From: Mesorhizobium ciceri WSM4083
GTDB taxonomy: Bacteria > Pseudomonadota > Alphaproteobacteria > Rhizobiales > Rhizobiaceae
Direction: 5' to 3'
DNA length: 64,000 nucleotides
Assembly (NCBI RefSeq): GCF_000519305.1
Contig: NZ_JAFG01000004.1
Location: 726,222-790,221 of the forward strand
Below are positions 17,174-25,589 of the stretch, piece after piece; position 1 is the first letter of the stretch, and each line of letters opens with the position of its first letter. The notes beneath the pieces were generated by a model. The model was not told the origin of the DNA. It worked only from the letters and a program-made list of their open reading frames with translations, and searched no databases. The translations under genes and the position numbers were made by a program.

Positions 17174-18109
17174 TCACTGGCTGATCTGCCCAGCCACCGG
17201 GCTCAGGCCGGCTGGATGCGCGTTGACATAGATGGAATAGAGCGACGTCTGGGCGGTGATGTAGAGGCGGTTGCGCTTCGGACCACCGAAGCACAGATTG
17301 GAGACGATTTCGGGAACCAGGATGCGCCCGATAAGCGTCCCGTCCGGCGCGTAGACGCGAACCGCGTCGGCGCTCGAGGCCCAGATATTGCCATTGCGAT
17401 CGACGCGGAACCCGTCGAAGAACCCTGCCTCGCATTCGGCCAGCGTGCCGCGCGACCGCAGCGAGCGTCCGTCCGCAGCGACGTCATAGGTCTTGATCGC
17501 ACGCGGCAGGCCCTGAACATGGCTTGCGCCGGTATCCGACACGTAGAGGATGCTCTCGTCGGGCGAAAAAGCCAGCCCGTTCGGCTGCACCAGATCGGCG
17601 ATGACCGCACTCACCTCGCCGGTTGCTTCATCGAGCCGGTAGACATGCGATGCGCCGATCTCCGGCCGGGCAATCATGCCTTCATAGTGGCTGTCGATGC
17701 CGTAGACCGGGTCGGTGAACCAGATCGTCCCATCGGATTTGACCACCACATCGTTCGGCGAATTGAACCGCTTGCCATTGATCGCTTCGACAAGCGGCTG
17801 CCAGCGCCCGTCATGCTCAAGCCGGGAGATACGCCGGCCGCGATGCTCGCAGGCGACGACGCGGCCTTGGCCATCGAGCGTGTGGCCGTTCTGGTTGTTG
17901 CAAGGGGTTTCGAAGACACTGACCGAACCGTCGCTTTCGTCGTAGCGTAGCAGCCTGTCGTTGGGGATGTCCGACCACAGCAAATGCTTTGCCGCGGGAA
18001 CATAGACCGGCCCCTCGGCCCAGCGGCTGCCGGTCCACAGCCGTTCGAGCTTGGCATGCCCGATCGTCAGCCTTCGGAAGCGGTCGTCCAGAATTTCGTA
18101 GTCGCTCAT
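17174..18109 (-). CDS. SMP-30/gluconolactonase-like lactone hydrolase
   Basis: A 311-residue six-bladed beta-propeller of the SMP-30/gluconolactonase/LRE-like family that opens sugar lactones to aldonic acids using a divalent metal. Visible family features are the early metal-binding glutamate in RWAEGPVY, FNSPNDVVVKSDGTIWFTDP with the conserved N and D, NGLAFSPDESILYVSDT (metal N and D), and DGFRVDRNGNIWAS. It lies between binding-protein and permease genes, so the incoming substrate may be hydrolysed as the first catabolic step. Cytosolic (no signal peptide). Confidence 0.88.
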   Translation of the reverse strand: MSDYEILDDRFRRLTIGHAKLERLWTGSRWAEGPVYVPAAKHLLWSDIPNDRLLRYDESDGSVSVFETPCNNQNGHTLDGQGRVVACEHRGRRISRLEHDGRWQPLVEAINGKRFNSPNDVVVKSDGTIWFTDPVYGIDSHYEGMIARPEIGASHVYRLDEATGEVSAVIADLVQPNGLAFSPDESILYVSDTGASHVQGLPRAIKTYDVAADGRSLRSRGTLAECEAGFFDGFRVDRNGNIWASSADAVRVYAPDGTLIGRILVPEIVSNLCFGGPKRNRLYITAQTSLYSIYVNAHPAGLSPVAGQISQ

Positions 18110-18137
18110 TTCATGGATCCCGGGATGGTTCGGCTGG

Positions 18138-19193
18138 TCACTTCGAGGACTGCTCTGCGGTCTTGGTCCTGGCCCTGTGCGCCGCGCCGCGCTTGCGCTG
18201 GGCGTAGCCGGCAATACCGATGGCGACGAGCAGCGTCACGCCGTTGAACAGCGGTTCGACGAAGAAAGAGCCGCCGAACTGCTGGATGCCGGAAATGCCG
18301 ACCGCCAGGATGACGACGCCCGTCATCGTGCCCCAGACATTGACGCGTCCAGGCTTGATGGTGGTCGAGCCGAGAAAGGCGCCGACCAGGGCCGGCAGAA
18401 GATATTCCAGCCCGACGCTGGCCTGGCCGATGCGCAGCTTGGAGGCGAGCAGGACGCCTGTCAGTGCCGTCAGGAAACCCGACGAAATGAAGGCGCCGAT
18501 GACGAAGCGGCGCACCGGAATGCCGTTCAGCGCAGCAGCCTTCGGATTGGCGCCGATGGCATAGACGTAGCGGCCGATCGGCAGATATTCGAGGATGATC
18601 CACAGCGAGACGGCGATCGCCAAGACATAGAGGCCGGTGATCGGCAGGCCGAACACCATCGTGCCGTTGAGCGCATAGAAGCCGTCGGGCAACACGCCGA
18701 CGACCTGCCGCCCGCCAGTGTGCCAGAGCGCCAGAGCGTAGAGCACGGTGCCGGTGCCGAGCGTGGCGATGAAGGAGTCGATGCGGGCGACTTCCACCAG
18801 CAGTCCGTTGAGGAAGCCGGTTGCAGCGCCGAGAAGCAGCACGACGATCACCGCCAGCGGCCACGGAACGCCGAACATGGTCTGCAGGCTGATGGCAAGG
18901 ATGTGCCACAGCACGATGCCGTAGCCGACGGTGAGGTCGATGCGCCCGGACGCCATCGGAATCATCGCCGCCAGCGACAGCAGGGCGATGATCGCCTTGT
19001 CGGAGATGATCGAGCGCAAATTGAGCAGGGTCGGAAAGGTGTTCGGCAGCAGGATCGAAAACAACAGGATGAGCAGCGCCGTCAGGATCACCAGCCCGTA
19101 GACCGGCAGCAGCCGGACGATCTTCTGCCCCAAAGGCAAACCCGCCATTTCGCCACGGGTTGGTTCAAGTGCACTGGATTCGATCGATTGCAT
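18138..19193 (-). CDS. Sugar ABC transporter permease (RbsC/XylH type)
   Basis: A 351-residue inner-membrane permease of the branched-chain/ribose BPD_transp_2 family, with about ten helices. Marker regions are IPMASGRIDLTVGYG (usual form GGIDLSVG), the EAA-like IGANPKAAALNGIPV, and PALVGAFLGSTTIKPGRVNV. The shifted G-R-I-D-L motif is a small variation. ATG at 19193 has GGGAGCG upstream. The C-terminus is basic (RKRGAAHRARTK). It sits between ATPase and lactonase genes in one operon. Confidence 0.92.
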   Translation of the reverse strand: MQSIESSALEPTRGEMAGLPLGQKIVRLLPVYGLVILTALLILLFSILLPNTFPTLLNLRSIISDKAIIALLSLAAMIPMASGRIDLTVGYGIVLWHILAISLQTMFGVPWPLAVIVVLLLGAATGFLNGLLVEVARIDSFIATLGTGTVLYALALWHTGGRQVVGVLPDGFYALNGTMVFGLPITGLYVLAIAVSLWIILEYLPIGRYVYAIGANPKAAALNGIPVRRFVIGAFISSGFLTALTGVLLASKLRIGQASVGLEYLLPALVGAFLGSTTIKPGRVNVWGTMTGVVILAVGISGIQQFGGSFFVEPLFNGVTLLVAIGIAGYAQRKRGAAHRARTKTAEQSSK

Positions 19194-19212
19194 GGGTTCG
19201 CTCCCAGAAAGT

Positions 19213-20709
19213 TCAGGCGGCTTCGGAAGCCGATGCCGCAATGATCACGGCGGATGTGGTCAGGTCGTTGCCGGTGAGTTCGCGCACGATCTGTCCGCGC
19301 GAAAACACCAAGGCGCGGTGGCAGATATGGGCGATCTCCTCGAAATCGGTCGACACCACGACCACAGCGAGGCCGGCTTCAAGCGCGCGGCCGATCAGCC
19401 GGTAGATCTCGGCCTTGGCGCCGACATCGACGCCGGCGGTGGGGTCCTCGGCGATCAGCAATGTGCGGCCGGTGTGGAGCCAGCGCCCGACGACCACCTT
19501 TTGCTGGTTGCCGCCCGAAAGCGCTTCGATGGGCAGGTTCGGATCGTTGGGGCGCAGCCCGACCGAACCGCCGATCACTTGCGCCAGCGCAGCCTCCTTG
19601 TGAGGCGCCAGGAATGAGAACAGGCCGCGCTTGCCGGCACCGGGATTGAGAAAACTGTTCTCGCGGATCGACAAGGAGGCCGCGATGGATTCCTCCGTCC
19701 GGTCGCGGGCGATCAGGCCGACGCCGGCCGCCATCGCCGCGATCGGGCTCGATAGATCGGGCGTAGCGCCATTGATCGTCACCGAACCGGAAAAGGCCTG
19801 GCAGCCGAACAGCGTGCGGCCGACCAATTCCTGTCCGGCGCCGCGCAATCCGACCAGACCGAGCAGCTCTCCCTTGCGCACGTCGAACGACACCGGACCG
19901 GCGCCGGCGCAGACCAGGTCGCGAACAGCGCACACCGTCTCGCCGGCCTGCGTCTCAGCCTTGCTGAAAACCTGGCTTACCGGACGGCCGACGATCATCT
20001 CGACCAGCTCGTCCGGCTTGGTCTCGGCGACCTTCTTCTGGCCAACCAGCCTGCCGTCGCGCAGCACGGCAACGCGGTCGGCGATGCGGAAAATCTCGTC
20101 GAGGCGATGCGAGACATAGATCATGCCGACACCGCGCTGCTTGAGCGGGCGGATGGCGTCGAACAGGCGATCGACCTCGTCGGCCGGGAGACTGGCGGTC
20201 GGCTCATCGAGCACCAGAACATCGGCCTCGGTGGCCAGAGCGCGGGCGATGGCGACCAGCGATTTTTCGGTACGCGTCAGATCCTGGACGCGCGTCGTCG
20301 GATCGAAATCGCAGCCGACAAGCTTCAGCGCCTCGTGCGCCCGCTTTTCGGTGGAGTGCCAGTCGATGAGACCGGAGCGCAGCGAAAATCCCTGCGCGAG
20401 GCCGACATTTTCGCCGACCGTCATCCATTCGATCAGGCCGAGATCCTGGTGAATGAAGGCGACGGATTGGCGCTGGTTCGGCCGCGGCGGGCGATGATGA
20501 TAAGGCTCGCCGCGAAACAGGATGCTGCCGCCATCGGGACGGTAGATGCCGGCAAGCGTCTTGATCAGCGTCGACTTACCGGCGCCGTTCTCGCCGAGCA
20601 GTGCCAGGATCTCGCCCTTGTGCAGATCGAGCGACACGTCGGAGAGCGCGCGGGTGCCGCCGAACTCCTTGGTAATCGACTTGAACTCGATCAATTTTTC
20701 CTCAGACAC
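19213..20709 (-). CDS. Sugar ABC transporter ATP-binding protein, two fused nucleotide-binding domains
   Basis: 498-residue RbsA/MglA-type ATPase with two ABC domains in tandem. The N-terminal half has a complete Walker A (GENGAGKST) and Walker B (VLVLDEPTAS), but its signature region reads LTRTEKSLVAIARAL instead of LSGGQ. The C-terminal half has a degenerate Walker A (GLRGAGQELVG) and an intact LSGGNQQK signature. This asymmetry is normal for the family. GTG at 20709 is chosen as start because GGGAGG lies 6-12 bases upstream; earlier codons would overlap it. The operator palindrome at 20737-20752 controls this operon. Confidence 0.93.
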   Translation of the reverse strand: MSEEKLIEFKSITKEFGGTRALSDVSLDLHKGEILALLGENGAGKSTLIKTLAGIYRPDGGSILFRGEPYHHRPPRPNQRQSVAFIHQDLGLIEWMTVGENVGLAQGFSLRSGLIDWHSTEKRAHEALKLVGCDFDPTTRVQDLTRTEKSLVAIARALATEADVLVLDEPTASLPADEVDRLFDAIRPLKQRGVGMIYVSHRLDEIFRIADRVAVLRDGRLVGQKKVAETKPDELVEMIVGRPVSQVFSKAETQAGETVCAVRDLVCAGAGPVSFDVRKGELLGLVGLRGAGQELVGRTLFGCQAFSGSVTINGATPDLSSPIAAMAAGVGLIARDRTEESIAASLSIRENSFLNPGAGKRGLFSFLAPHKEAALAQVIGGSVGLRPNDPNLPIEALSGGNQQKVVVGRWLHTGRTLLIAEDPTAGVDVGAKAEIYRLIGRALEAGLAVVVVSTDFEEIAHICHRALVFSRGQIVRELTGNDLTTSAVIIAASASEAA

Positions 20710-20736
20710 AAGCGTTCCTCCCAAGATCGCCAAATG

Positions 20737-20752
20737 ATGTTATCGATAACAT
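20737..20752. promoter_or_regulatory. Operator palindrome of the LacI-type regulator (site 1)
   Basis: A perfect 16-base palindrome, ATGTTATCGATAACAT, with a central CG as expected for LacI/GalR operators. It lies 28 bases upstream of the ABC ATPase start. The same sequence recurs at 23060-23075 and, with one mismatch, at 26756-26771. Confidence 0.8.
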
Positions 20753-20789
20753 TTCCGAGCGTCAAGCGACAAAATCCAGGGCTCGCCGC

Positions 20790-21674
20790 TCAGCTGGTCT
20801 TGCCGTCGAGCAGGCGCATCATTTCAGCCGAATCCTTAGACCCCAGCCCGGCCGCGCAGAGCAGGCGATGGATCTCGACCACCTGCCCGGTCATCGGCAT
20901 CGGCGTCTTGGTCTTCAGCGCAAAGGCCTGCAGCGAATCGAGGTCCTTCAGCATGTTGTCGATGCGTCCGGTGGCTGAAAAATCGCGAGCGGCAAACTTT
21001 GCCATGAACTCCTGCATGATGCTGGAATCGGCCCTGCCGCCCTTCAGCGCCGCCGGGATGGCCTTGGGATCGACGCCGCCGGCTTCGGCGAGTTTCACCG
21101 CCTCGGCGACGGCCTGGAACAGCACCGCGCAGAACAGCTGGTTGATCAGCTTAGTCGTCTGCCCTGCCCCGCTCGGCCCCATCAGCGTGTAGTTGGCGCA
21201 GAGATGCTGCATCACCGTGCGCGCCTGTTCGAAGTCTGCCGCCTCGCCACCCGCCATGACGGTCAGCCGGCCGGCGAGCGCACCGGGAACGCCGCCCGAC
21301 AGCGGACAGTCGAGCCATTTCATGCCGGTCTCGGCAGAGAGCTTCTTCGCCATCTCAGCGGTGTCGGCCGGGTCGATCGACGACATGTCGATCAGCAGCT
21401 TTTCGGACGACGCCGCAGCCGCGACACCGCCGTCGCCAAACACCACCGAACGCACGATATCGGCATGGTTGAGGCTGAGGATGACGAAGCTGCTGGCGTG
21501 TGTCGCCTCGGCGACAGACGCGGCGGCTGCCGCACCCTTCGCGGTCAGGGCGGCAACCTTGGCCTTGTCCAGATCGAACACCGTGACGGTCTGCTTGGTC
21601 TCGATCAGGCGGGTGGCAATCGCCGATCCCATGATGCCGGCGCCGACAACGGCGACTTTTGCTGGTTGCTTCAT
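20790..21674 (-). CDS. NAD(P)-dependent beta-hydroxyacid dehydrogenase (6PGDH/HIBADH family)
   Basis: 294-residue oxidoreductase of the 3-hydroxyisobutyrate/tartronate-semialdehyde/6-phosphogluconate dehydrogenase family. The N-terminal Rossmann motif VVGAGIMGSAIATRLI binds the cofactor. CPLSGGVPGALAGRLTVMAG matches the substrate-binding SGG motif, and the catalytic lysine is in GAGQTTKLINQL. The exact substrate cannot be read from sequence; a sugar acid is likely in this cluster. Same strand as, and downstream of, the gluconokinase; the ABC operon starts anew behind it at its own operator. Confidence 0.88.
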   Translation of the reverse strand: MKQPAKVAVVGAGIMGSAIATRLIETKQTVTVFDLDKAKVAALTAKGAAAAASVAEATHASSFVILSLNHADIVRSVVFGDGGVAAAASSEKLLIDMSSIDPADTAEMAKKLSAETGMKWLDCPLSGGVPGALAGRLTVMAGGEAADFEQARTVMQHLCANYTLMGPSGAGQTTKLINQLFCAVLFQAVAEAVKLAEAGGVDPKAIPAALKGGRADSSIMQEFMAKFAARDFSATGRIDNMLKDLDSLQAFALKTKTPMPMTGQVVEIHRLLCAAGLGSKDSAEMMRLLDGKTS

Positions 21675-21675
21675 C

Positions 21676-22245
21676 TCAACGCGCCTCTTTCTTTGCCTTG
21701 GCAACAGGAGCGACATTGAAGTCGCTAAGTCCCTTCAACGCCCCATCGGCGATCCTGTCGACCGGGGCGTCAATGTCCACGGTGACCACCATCGGTTCTT
21801 CGCGCGGATTCTCTAGCGCGGCGAGCTGGCTGTCGAGCAGCGCCGCCGGGAAAAAATGGCCGCGGCGCTCTGCAATCCTGGCCTGGAGCAGCGCGCGCGA
21901 TCCCTCCAGGAATACAAAGACCACCGCCCCGCCTGCCGCTTGGCGAAGCCGATCGCGATAGGACTTCTTCAGCGCCGAGCAGCTCACGACGAGCCCACGG
22001 CCCTCCTCATGCGCATGGCGCAAGGCCGCGCCCAACAAGTCGAGCCAAGGCCAACGATCGTCGTCGGAAAGCGGTATGCCCGCAGACATTTTCTCGACAT
22101 TGCCGCGCGGATGCAGCGTGTCACCTTCGACGAACGCAAGGCCAAGCCGCGCCGCGATCTCGACGCCAACTTTGGTCTTGCCGCAACCGCTGACGCCCAT
22201 CACGACAATGAGCGCGGGTTCAAAGACAGGTCGTGATGCCGCCAT
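21676..22245 (-). CDS. Gluconokinase
   Basis: A 189-residue P-loop kinase of the GntK/IdnK family that phosphorylates gluconate to 6-phosphogluconate. Walker A is GVSGCGKTKVG, followed by FVEGDTLHPRGNVEKMSAG with the family D-x-H-P gluconate motif, VVSCSALKKSYRDRLR, and FLEGSRALLQARIAERRGHF. Several in-frame ATGs (22272, 22251, 22245) are possible; all overlap the end of the SDR gene, so the two are translationally coupled. It is the last step that sends idonate or ketogluconate to the pentose phosphate or Entner-Doudoroff route. Confidence 0.93.
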   Translation of the reverse strand: MAASRPVFEPALIVVMGVSGCGKTKVGVEIAARLGLAFVEGDTLHPRGNVEKMSAGIPLSDDDRWPWLDLLGAALRHAHEEGRGLVVSCSALKKSYRDRLRQAAGGAVVFVFLEGSRALLQARIAERRGHFFPAALLDSQLAALENPREEPMVVTVDIDAPVDRIADGALKGLSDFNVAPVAKAKKEAR

Positions 22246-22987
22246 CGACATAGAGCGTGTGTCCATTGACAAAAGTTGAGGCCGGTCCGGCCAGAAACAC
22301 TGCCGCGCCGACCAGTTCGCCGACGTCGCCCCAGCGCCCCGCTGGCGTGCGGTTGGTCAGCCAGGCTGAAAATTCGGGATTGTCGACCAGCGCCTGGTTA
22401 AGCGGCGTCTTGAAGTAGCCCGGCGCGATGGAATTGATCTGCAAGCCATGCTTGGCCCAGTCGGCACACATACCGCGCGTCAGGTTGCGCACCGCGCCTT
22501 TCGTGGCCGTATAGGGCGCAATGTTGATCCGAGCCAACTCGCTTTGCACCGAAGCGATGTTGATGATCTTGCCGCGCCGCCGCGGGATCATGTGCCGCGC
22601 CACCGCTTGCCCGACGAAGAAGACGCTCGAGATGTTGGTGCGCAGCATCTCGTCCCATTTGTCGGCGGGAAAATCCTCGAGCGGCATGCGGAACTGCATG
22701 CCGGCATTGTTGATAAGGATGTCGACGGCGCCGATTGTCGTCTCGATTTCGGCGACACCATTCGCCACCGCCGCATGATCGGTGACGTCGAAGACCGCCA
22801 CGCGAGCCTTGTATCCGCGCGCCACCAGTGCATCGGCAGCGGTCGCGACTTTTTCGGCATTGCGCCCGTTCAGCACGATTTCGGCGCCATGCTGCGCCAG
22901 CCCTTCTGCCAGTGCTAGACCGATCCCCTGCCCCGAGCCGGTGACCAGGGCCCGCATGCCAGTCAAATCGAACAGCGAACTGCTCAC
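22220..22987 (-). CDS. Short-chain dehydrogenase, gluconate 5-dehydrogenase (IdnO) type
   Basis: 255-residue SDR that would interconvert 5-keto-gluconate and gluconate with NADP(H). Cofactor motif TGSGQGIGLALAEGL, structural NNAG (INNAGMQFRMPLED), catalytic S (NIASVQSEL), Y-x3-K (YTATKGAV). The IdnO assignment rests on the neighbours: gluconokinase downstream and L-idonate 5-dehydrogenase across the divergent promoter. The start is GTG at 22987 with a strong AGGAGG. The operator at 23060-23075 lies between it and the divergent gene at 23115. Confidence 0.88.
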   Translation of the reverse strand: MSSSLFDLTGMRALVTGSGQGIGLALAEGLAQHGAEIVLNGRNAEKVATAADALVARGYKARVAVFDVTDHAAVANGVAEIETTIGAVDILINNAGMQFRMPLEDFPADKWDEMLRTNISSVFFVGQAVARHMIPRRRGKIINIASVQSELARINIAPYTATKGAVRNLTRGMCADWAKHGLQINSIAPGYFKTPLNQALVDNPEFSAWLTNRTPAGRWGDVGELVGAAVFLAGPASTFVNGHTLYVDGGITTCL

Positions 22988-23059
22988 GCGCTCCTCCTAA
23001 GGACTGTTCCTGAAGCGGATGCGATTTCCACCACACCCCCGCCGTGCCTATTGACATGA

Positions 23060-23075
23060 ATGTTATCGATAACAT
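23060..23075. promoter_or_regulatory. Operator palindrome of the LacI-type regulator (site 2)
   Basis: An exact second copy of the 16-base palindrome ATGTTATCGATAACAT. It lies in the 127-base space between the divergent SDR and 2-hydroxyacid dehydrogenase genes, so it can control both directions. Confidence 0.8.
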
Positions 23076-23114
23076 AGTCAATGGTAAAAATGAACTTGCG
23101 AAGGAGACGACGCC

Positions 23115-24050
23115 GTGACCGACCTATTGATGACAGGGCCCTATCCGGACTGGGACATGGGAGATCTCGAGGCGAAATATCGCGTCCACAAGCTTTGGCA
23201 GGCCGACGACAAGGACGCGTTGATCTCGAGCCATTCCGATGCCATCCGCGCCATCGCGACCCGCGGCGAGCTTGGCGCTGGTGCCGCGCTGATGGCCAAA
23301 TTGCCGAAGCTCGAAATCGTCTCCTGCTACGGCATGGGCACCGACGCCATCGACCTTGCCTATGCCAGGGAAAACCGCATCCGCGTCACCAACACGCCCG
23401 ATGTGCTTACCGAGGATGTCGCCGATATCGGCATAGGGCTGCTGCTCGCCGTGGCGCGCCAGATCCCGCAGGCTGACGCCTATGTGCGCGATGGCAGCTG
23501 GCGCAAGGCCAACATGCCGCTGGTCACGCGCGTCTACGGAAAGCGGCTCGGCATTGTCGGCATGGGTCGCATCGGCAAGGCGGTGGCTCGGCGCGCTTCT
23601 GCCTTCGACTGCGAGATCGCCTATTTCGGCACCCGCAAACACGACGACCTGCCCTACGACTTCGTCGGCGATCTGGTCGAGCTGGCACGCCGGAGCGAGT
23701 TCCTGATCGTGACGCTGGCCGGAGGCGACGGCACCAGGAACATTGTCAATGCGGAAGTGCTGGCTGCGCTCGGGCCGGATGGCATCCTTGTCAACATTGC
23801 GCGCGGCAGCACGGTCGACGAGACTGCGTTGCTCGTCGCACTGGAATCCGGAGCGATCAAGGGCGCTGGGCTCGACGTGTTCTGGGACGAACCGACGATC
23901 AATGAGCGCTTCACGACGCTTGCCAACGTCGTGCTGCAGCCACACCATGGCAGCGGCACGGTGGAGACCCGCAAGGCCATGGGTCAGCTCGTGCGCGACA
24001 ATCTCGCAGCCCATTTCAGTGGTCAGCCCTTGCTGACGCCGGTCGTCTGA
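23115..24050 (+). CDS. D-isomer-specific 2-hydroxyacid dehydrogenase (2-ketogluconate/glyoxylate reductase type)
   Basis: A 311-residue NAD(P)-dependent dehydrogenase of the GhrB/HPPR family that reduces 2-keto acids such as 2-ketogluconate or hydroxypyruvate. Cofactor motif GIVGMGRIGKAVARRA near residue 150. Catalytic triad: arginine in NIARGSTVDE, glutamate in LDVFWDEPTIN and histidine in LQPHHGSGT. Start GTG at 23115 with AAGGAG upstream. It begins a two-gene unit with the idonate dehydrogenase, 14 bases apart. Confidence 0.9.
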   Translation: MTDLLMTGPYPDWDMGDLEAKYRVHKLWQADDKDALISSHSDAIRAIATRGELGAGAALMAKLPKLEIVSCYGMGTDAIDLAYARENRIRVTNTPDVLTEDVADIGIGLLLAVARQIPQADAYVRDGSWRKANMPLVTRVYGKRLGIVGMGRIGKAVARRASAFDCEIAYFGTRKHDDLPYDFVGDLVELARRSEFLIVTLAGGDGTRNIVNAEVLAALGPDGILVNIARGSTVDETALLVALESGAIKGAGLDVFWDEPTINERFTTLANVVLQPHHGSGTVETRKAMGQLVRDNLAAHFSGQPLLTPVV

Positions 24051-24064
24051 GACAGGATCACATC

Positions 24065-25096
24065 ATGAAGTCGATCGTCATCCACGCGGCAAAAGATTTG
24101 AGGATAGAGGAGACCGATCCGGGCTCCCCCGGCGCCGGACAGGTCGAGATCGCGGTCGAAGCCGGCGGCATCTGCGGCTCGGACCTGCACTACTATAACC
24201 ATGGCGGCTTCGGCGCGATTCGCCTGCGCGAACCGATGATCCTCGGCCACGAGGTTGCCGGCACAGTAAAGGTCATCGGCGGCGGCGTTTCCACACTTGC
24301 TGTCGGCGACCGCGTCGCGATCTCGCCCAGCCGACCCTGCAACGCCTGCCGCTACTGCCTGCAAGGCATGCAGAACCAATGCCTCAACATGCGCTTCTAT
24401 GGCAGCGCCATGCCGATGCCCCATATACAAGGGGCGTTCCGCCAGCGCCTGATCGCGGAGGCGTGGCAATGTCATAAAATCGCCGACCATATCTCCATCA
24501 ACGAGGCCGCTTTCGCCGAGCCTTTTGCGGTTACGCTGCATGCCATGAACCGCGCCGGCTCGCTGCTCGGCAAACGCATTCTGGTCACCGGCTGCGGGCC
24601 GATCGGCGCGCTTTGCATCCTGGCAGCCAGAGCCCACGGCGCGCGCGAAATCATCGTCACCGACGTCATGGATGCCGTGCTGGAAAAGGCTCGGGAGATC
24701 GGCGCTGACCGCACCATCAATGTCGCCACCGACGCCGACAAGCTCGCTGCCTATAACATCGAAAAGGGCAGTTTCGACGTGATGTTCGAATGCTCCGGCA
24801 ACGAGCGCGCGGCACGGGCCGGACTCGACGTGCTGAAGCCGCGCGGCGTGCTGATGCAGCTCGGCCTTGGCGGCGACGTGTCTCTCCCGCAGAACCTGAT
24901 CGTCGCCAAAGAGATCGAGATGCGCGGCAGCTTCCGTTTTCACGAGGAATTCGCGCTCGCCGTCGACCTGATCAACCACCGCCGGGTGGATGTCAAACCG
25001 CTGCTATCAGGCATCTATCCGCTCGACGAGGCGGTTACCGCTTTCGAGATCGCTGGTGACCGCAACAGGTCGATGAAGGTCCAGATCGCGTTCTGA
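24065..25096 (+). CDS. idnD: Zinc-dependent L-idonate 5-dehydrogenase (MDR family)
   Basis: 343-residue medium-chain dehydrogenase that oxidises L-idonate to 5-ketogluconate. Catalytic zinc ligands are in GGICGSDLHYY and GHEVAGTV plus a later glutamate (FAEPFAVTLHA). The structural zinc loop has four cysteines in RPCNACRYCLQGMQNQC. Rossmann motif VTGCGPIGALCI. The sorbitol/threonine dehydrogenase relatives look similar; the idonate call rests on similarity plus the linked IdnO-type SDR and gluconokinase. Converges on the GlcG-like gene, with a hairpin between them. Confidence 0.85.
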   Translation: MKSIVIHAAKDLRIEETDPGSPGAGQVEIAVEAGGICGSDLHYYNHGGFGAIRLREPMILGHEVAGTVKVIGGGVSTLAVGDRVAISPSRPCNACRYCLQGMQNQCLNMRFYGSAMPMPHIQGAFRQRLIAEAWQCHKIADHISINEAAFAEPFAVTLHAMNRAGSLLGKRILVTGCGPIGALCILAARAHGAREIIVTDVMDAVLEKAREIGADRTINVATDADKLAAYNIEKGSFDVMFECSGNERAARAGLDVLKPRGVLMQLGLGGDVSLPQNLIVAKEIEMRGSFRFHEEFALAVDLINHRRVDVKPLLSGIYPLDEAVTAFEIAGDRNRSMKVQIAF

Positions 25097-25106
25097 AGAT
25101 CCTTCG

Positions 25107-25125
25107 GATGCGCTGGAAGCGCATC
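25107..25125. terminator. Hairpin between convergent genes (likely bidirectional terminator)
   Basis: A perfect 8-base-pair stem, GATGCGCT/AGCGCATC, around the loop GGA, placed between the stop codons of two converging genes. No long T-run follows on either side, so termination efficiency is uncertain; it could also be a short repetitive palindrome. Confidence 0.45.
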
Positions 25126-25137
25126 AACACATCGCCT

Positions 25138-25551
25138 TTAAATCGCGTCGGCGCCGATCGCCGCCAGCGCGGCGCGTGCCACGTCGAAATCCTGCTCGCC
25201 GGTTCCCGAACCGACACCGATGGCGCCCGCCAGGCGGCCATCGAAGCGGATCGGCAGGCCGCCAGGCAAATTGGTCACGCCGCCCTGTGAGGCGATCCCA
25301 GCCAAGGTTGCTGCTTCGGGCGCCATGCCGCCGGTGGCGGCGTTGATCGACGCCGCCGTGCGCGCCTTTGCCCGCGCCGTGTGCAGGCTCAGGAACCGTG
25401 CGCCGTCCATACGCAGGCTGGCGACGGTCTCGCCGCTTGCATCGACAACCACAAGACATTGCGGCACGCCTATCGTGACGGCGCGTGCGGCTCCGGCAGC
25501 CACGGCTTTCAACGCGCCGTCATGCGTGAGGCTGATGGTCTTTCGAAACAT
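25138..25551 (-). CDS. GlcG/HbpS-family heme-binding-like protein
   Basis: 137-residue protein of the GlcG/HbpS (DUF336) family, small dimeric proteins some of which bind heme. Family blocks: VVVDASGETVASLRMDGA, HTARAKARTAASINAATG, GGLPIRFDGRLAGAIGVGSG, and the closing EQDFDVARAAL. It often accompanies glycolate or sugar-acid oxidation genes. It lies between idnD and the LacI-type regulator gene, transcribed in the regulator's direction. Unlike the copy at 27312 it has no signal peptide. Confidence 0.85.
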   Translation of the reverse strand: MFRKTISLTHDGALKAVAAGAARAVTIGVPQCLVVVDASGETVASLRMDGARFLSLHTARAKARTAASINAATGGMAPEAATLAGIASQGGVTNLPGGLPIRFDGRLAGAIGVGSGTGEQDFDVARAALAAIGADAI

Positions 25552-25589
25552 CGCTATGCCTTTACTGTTTTGGAATTTGCTAAAGGAGT

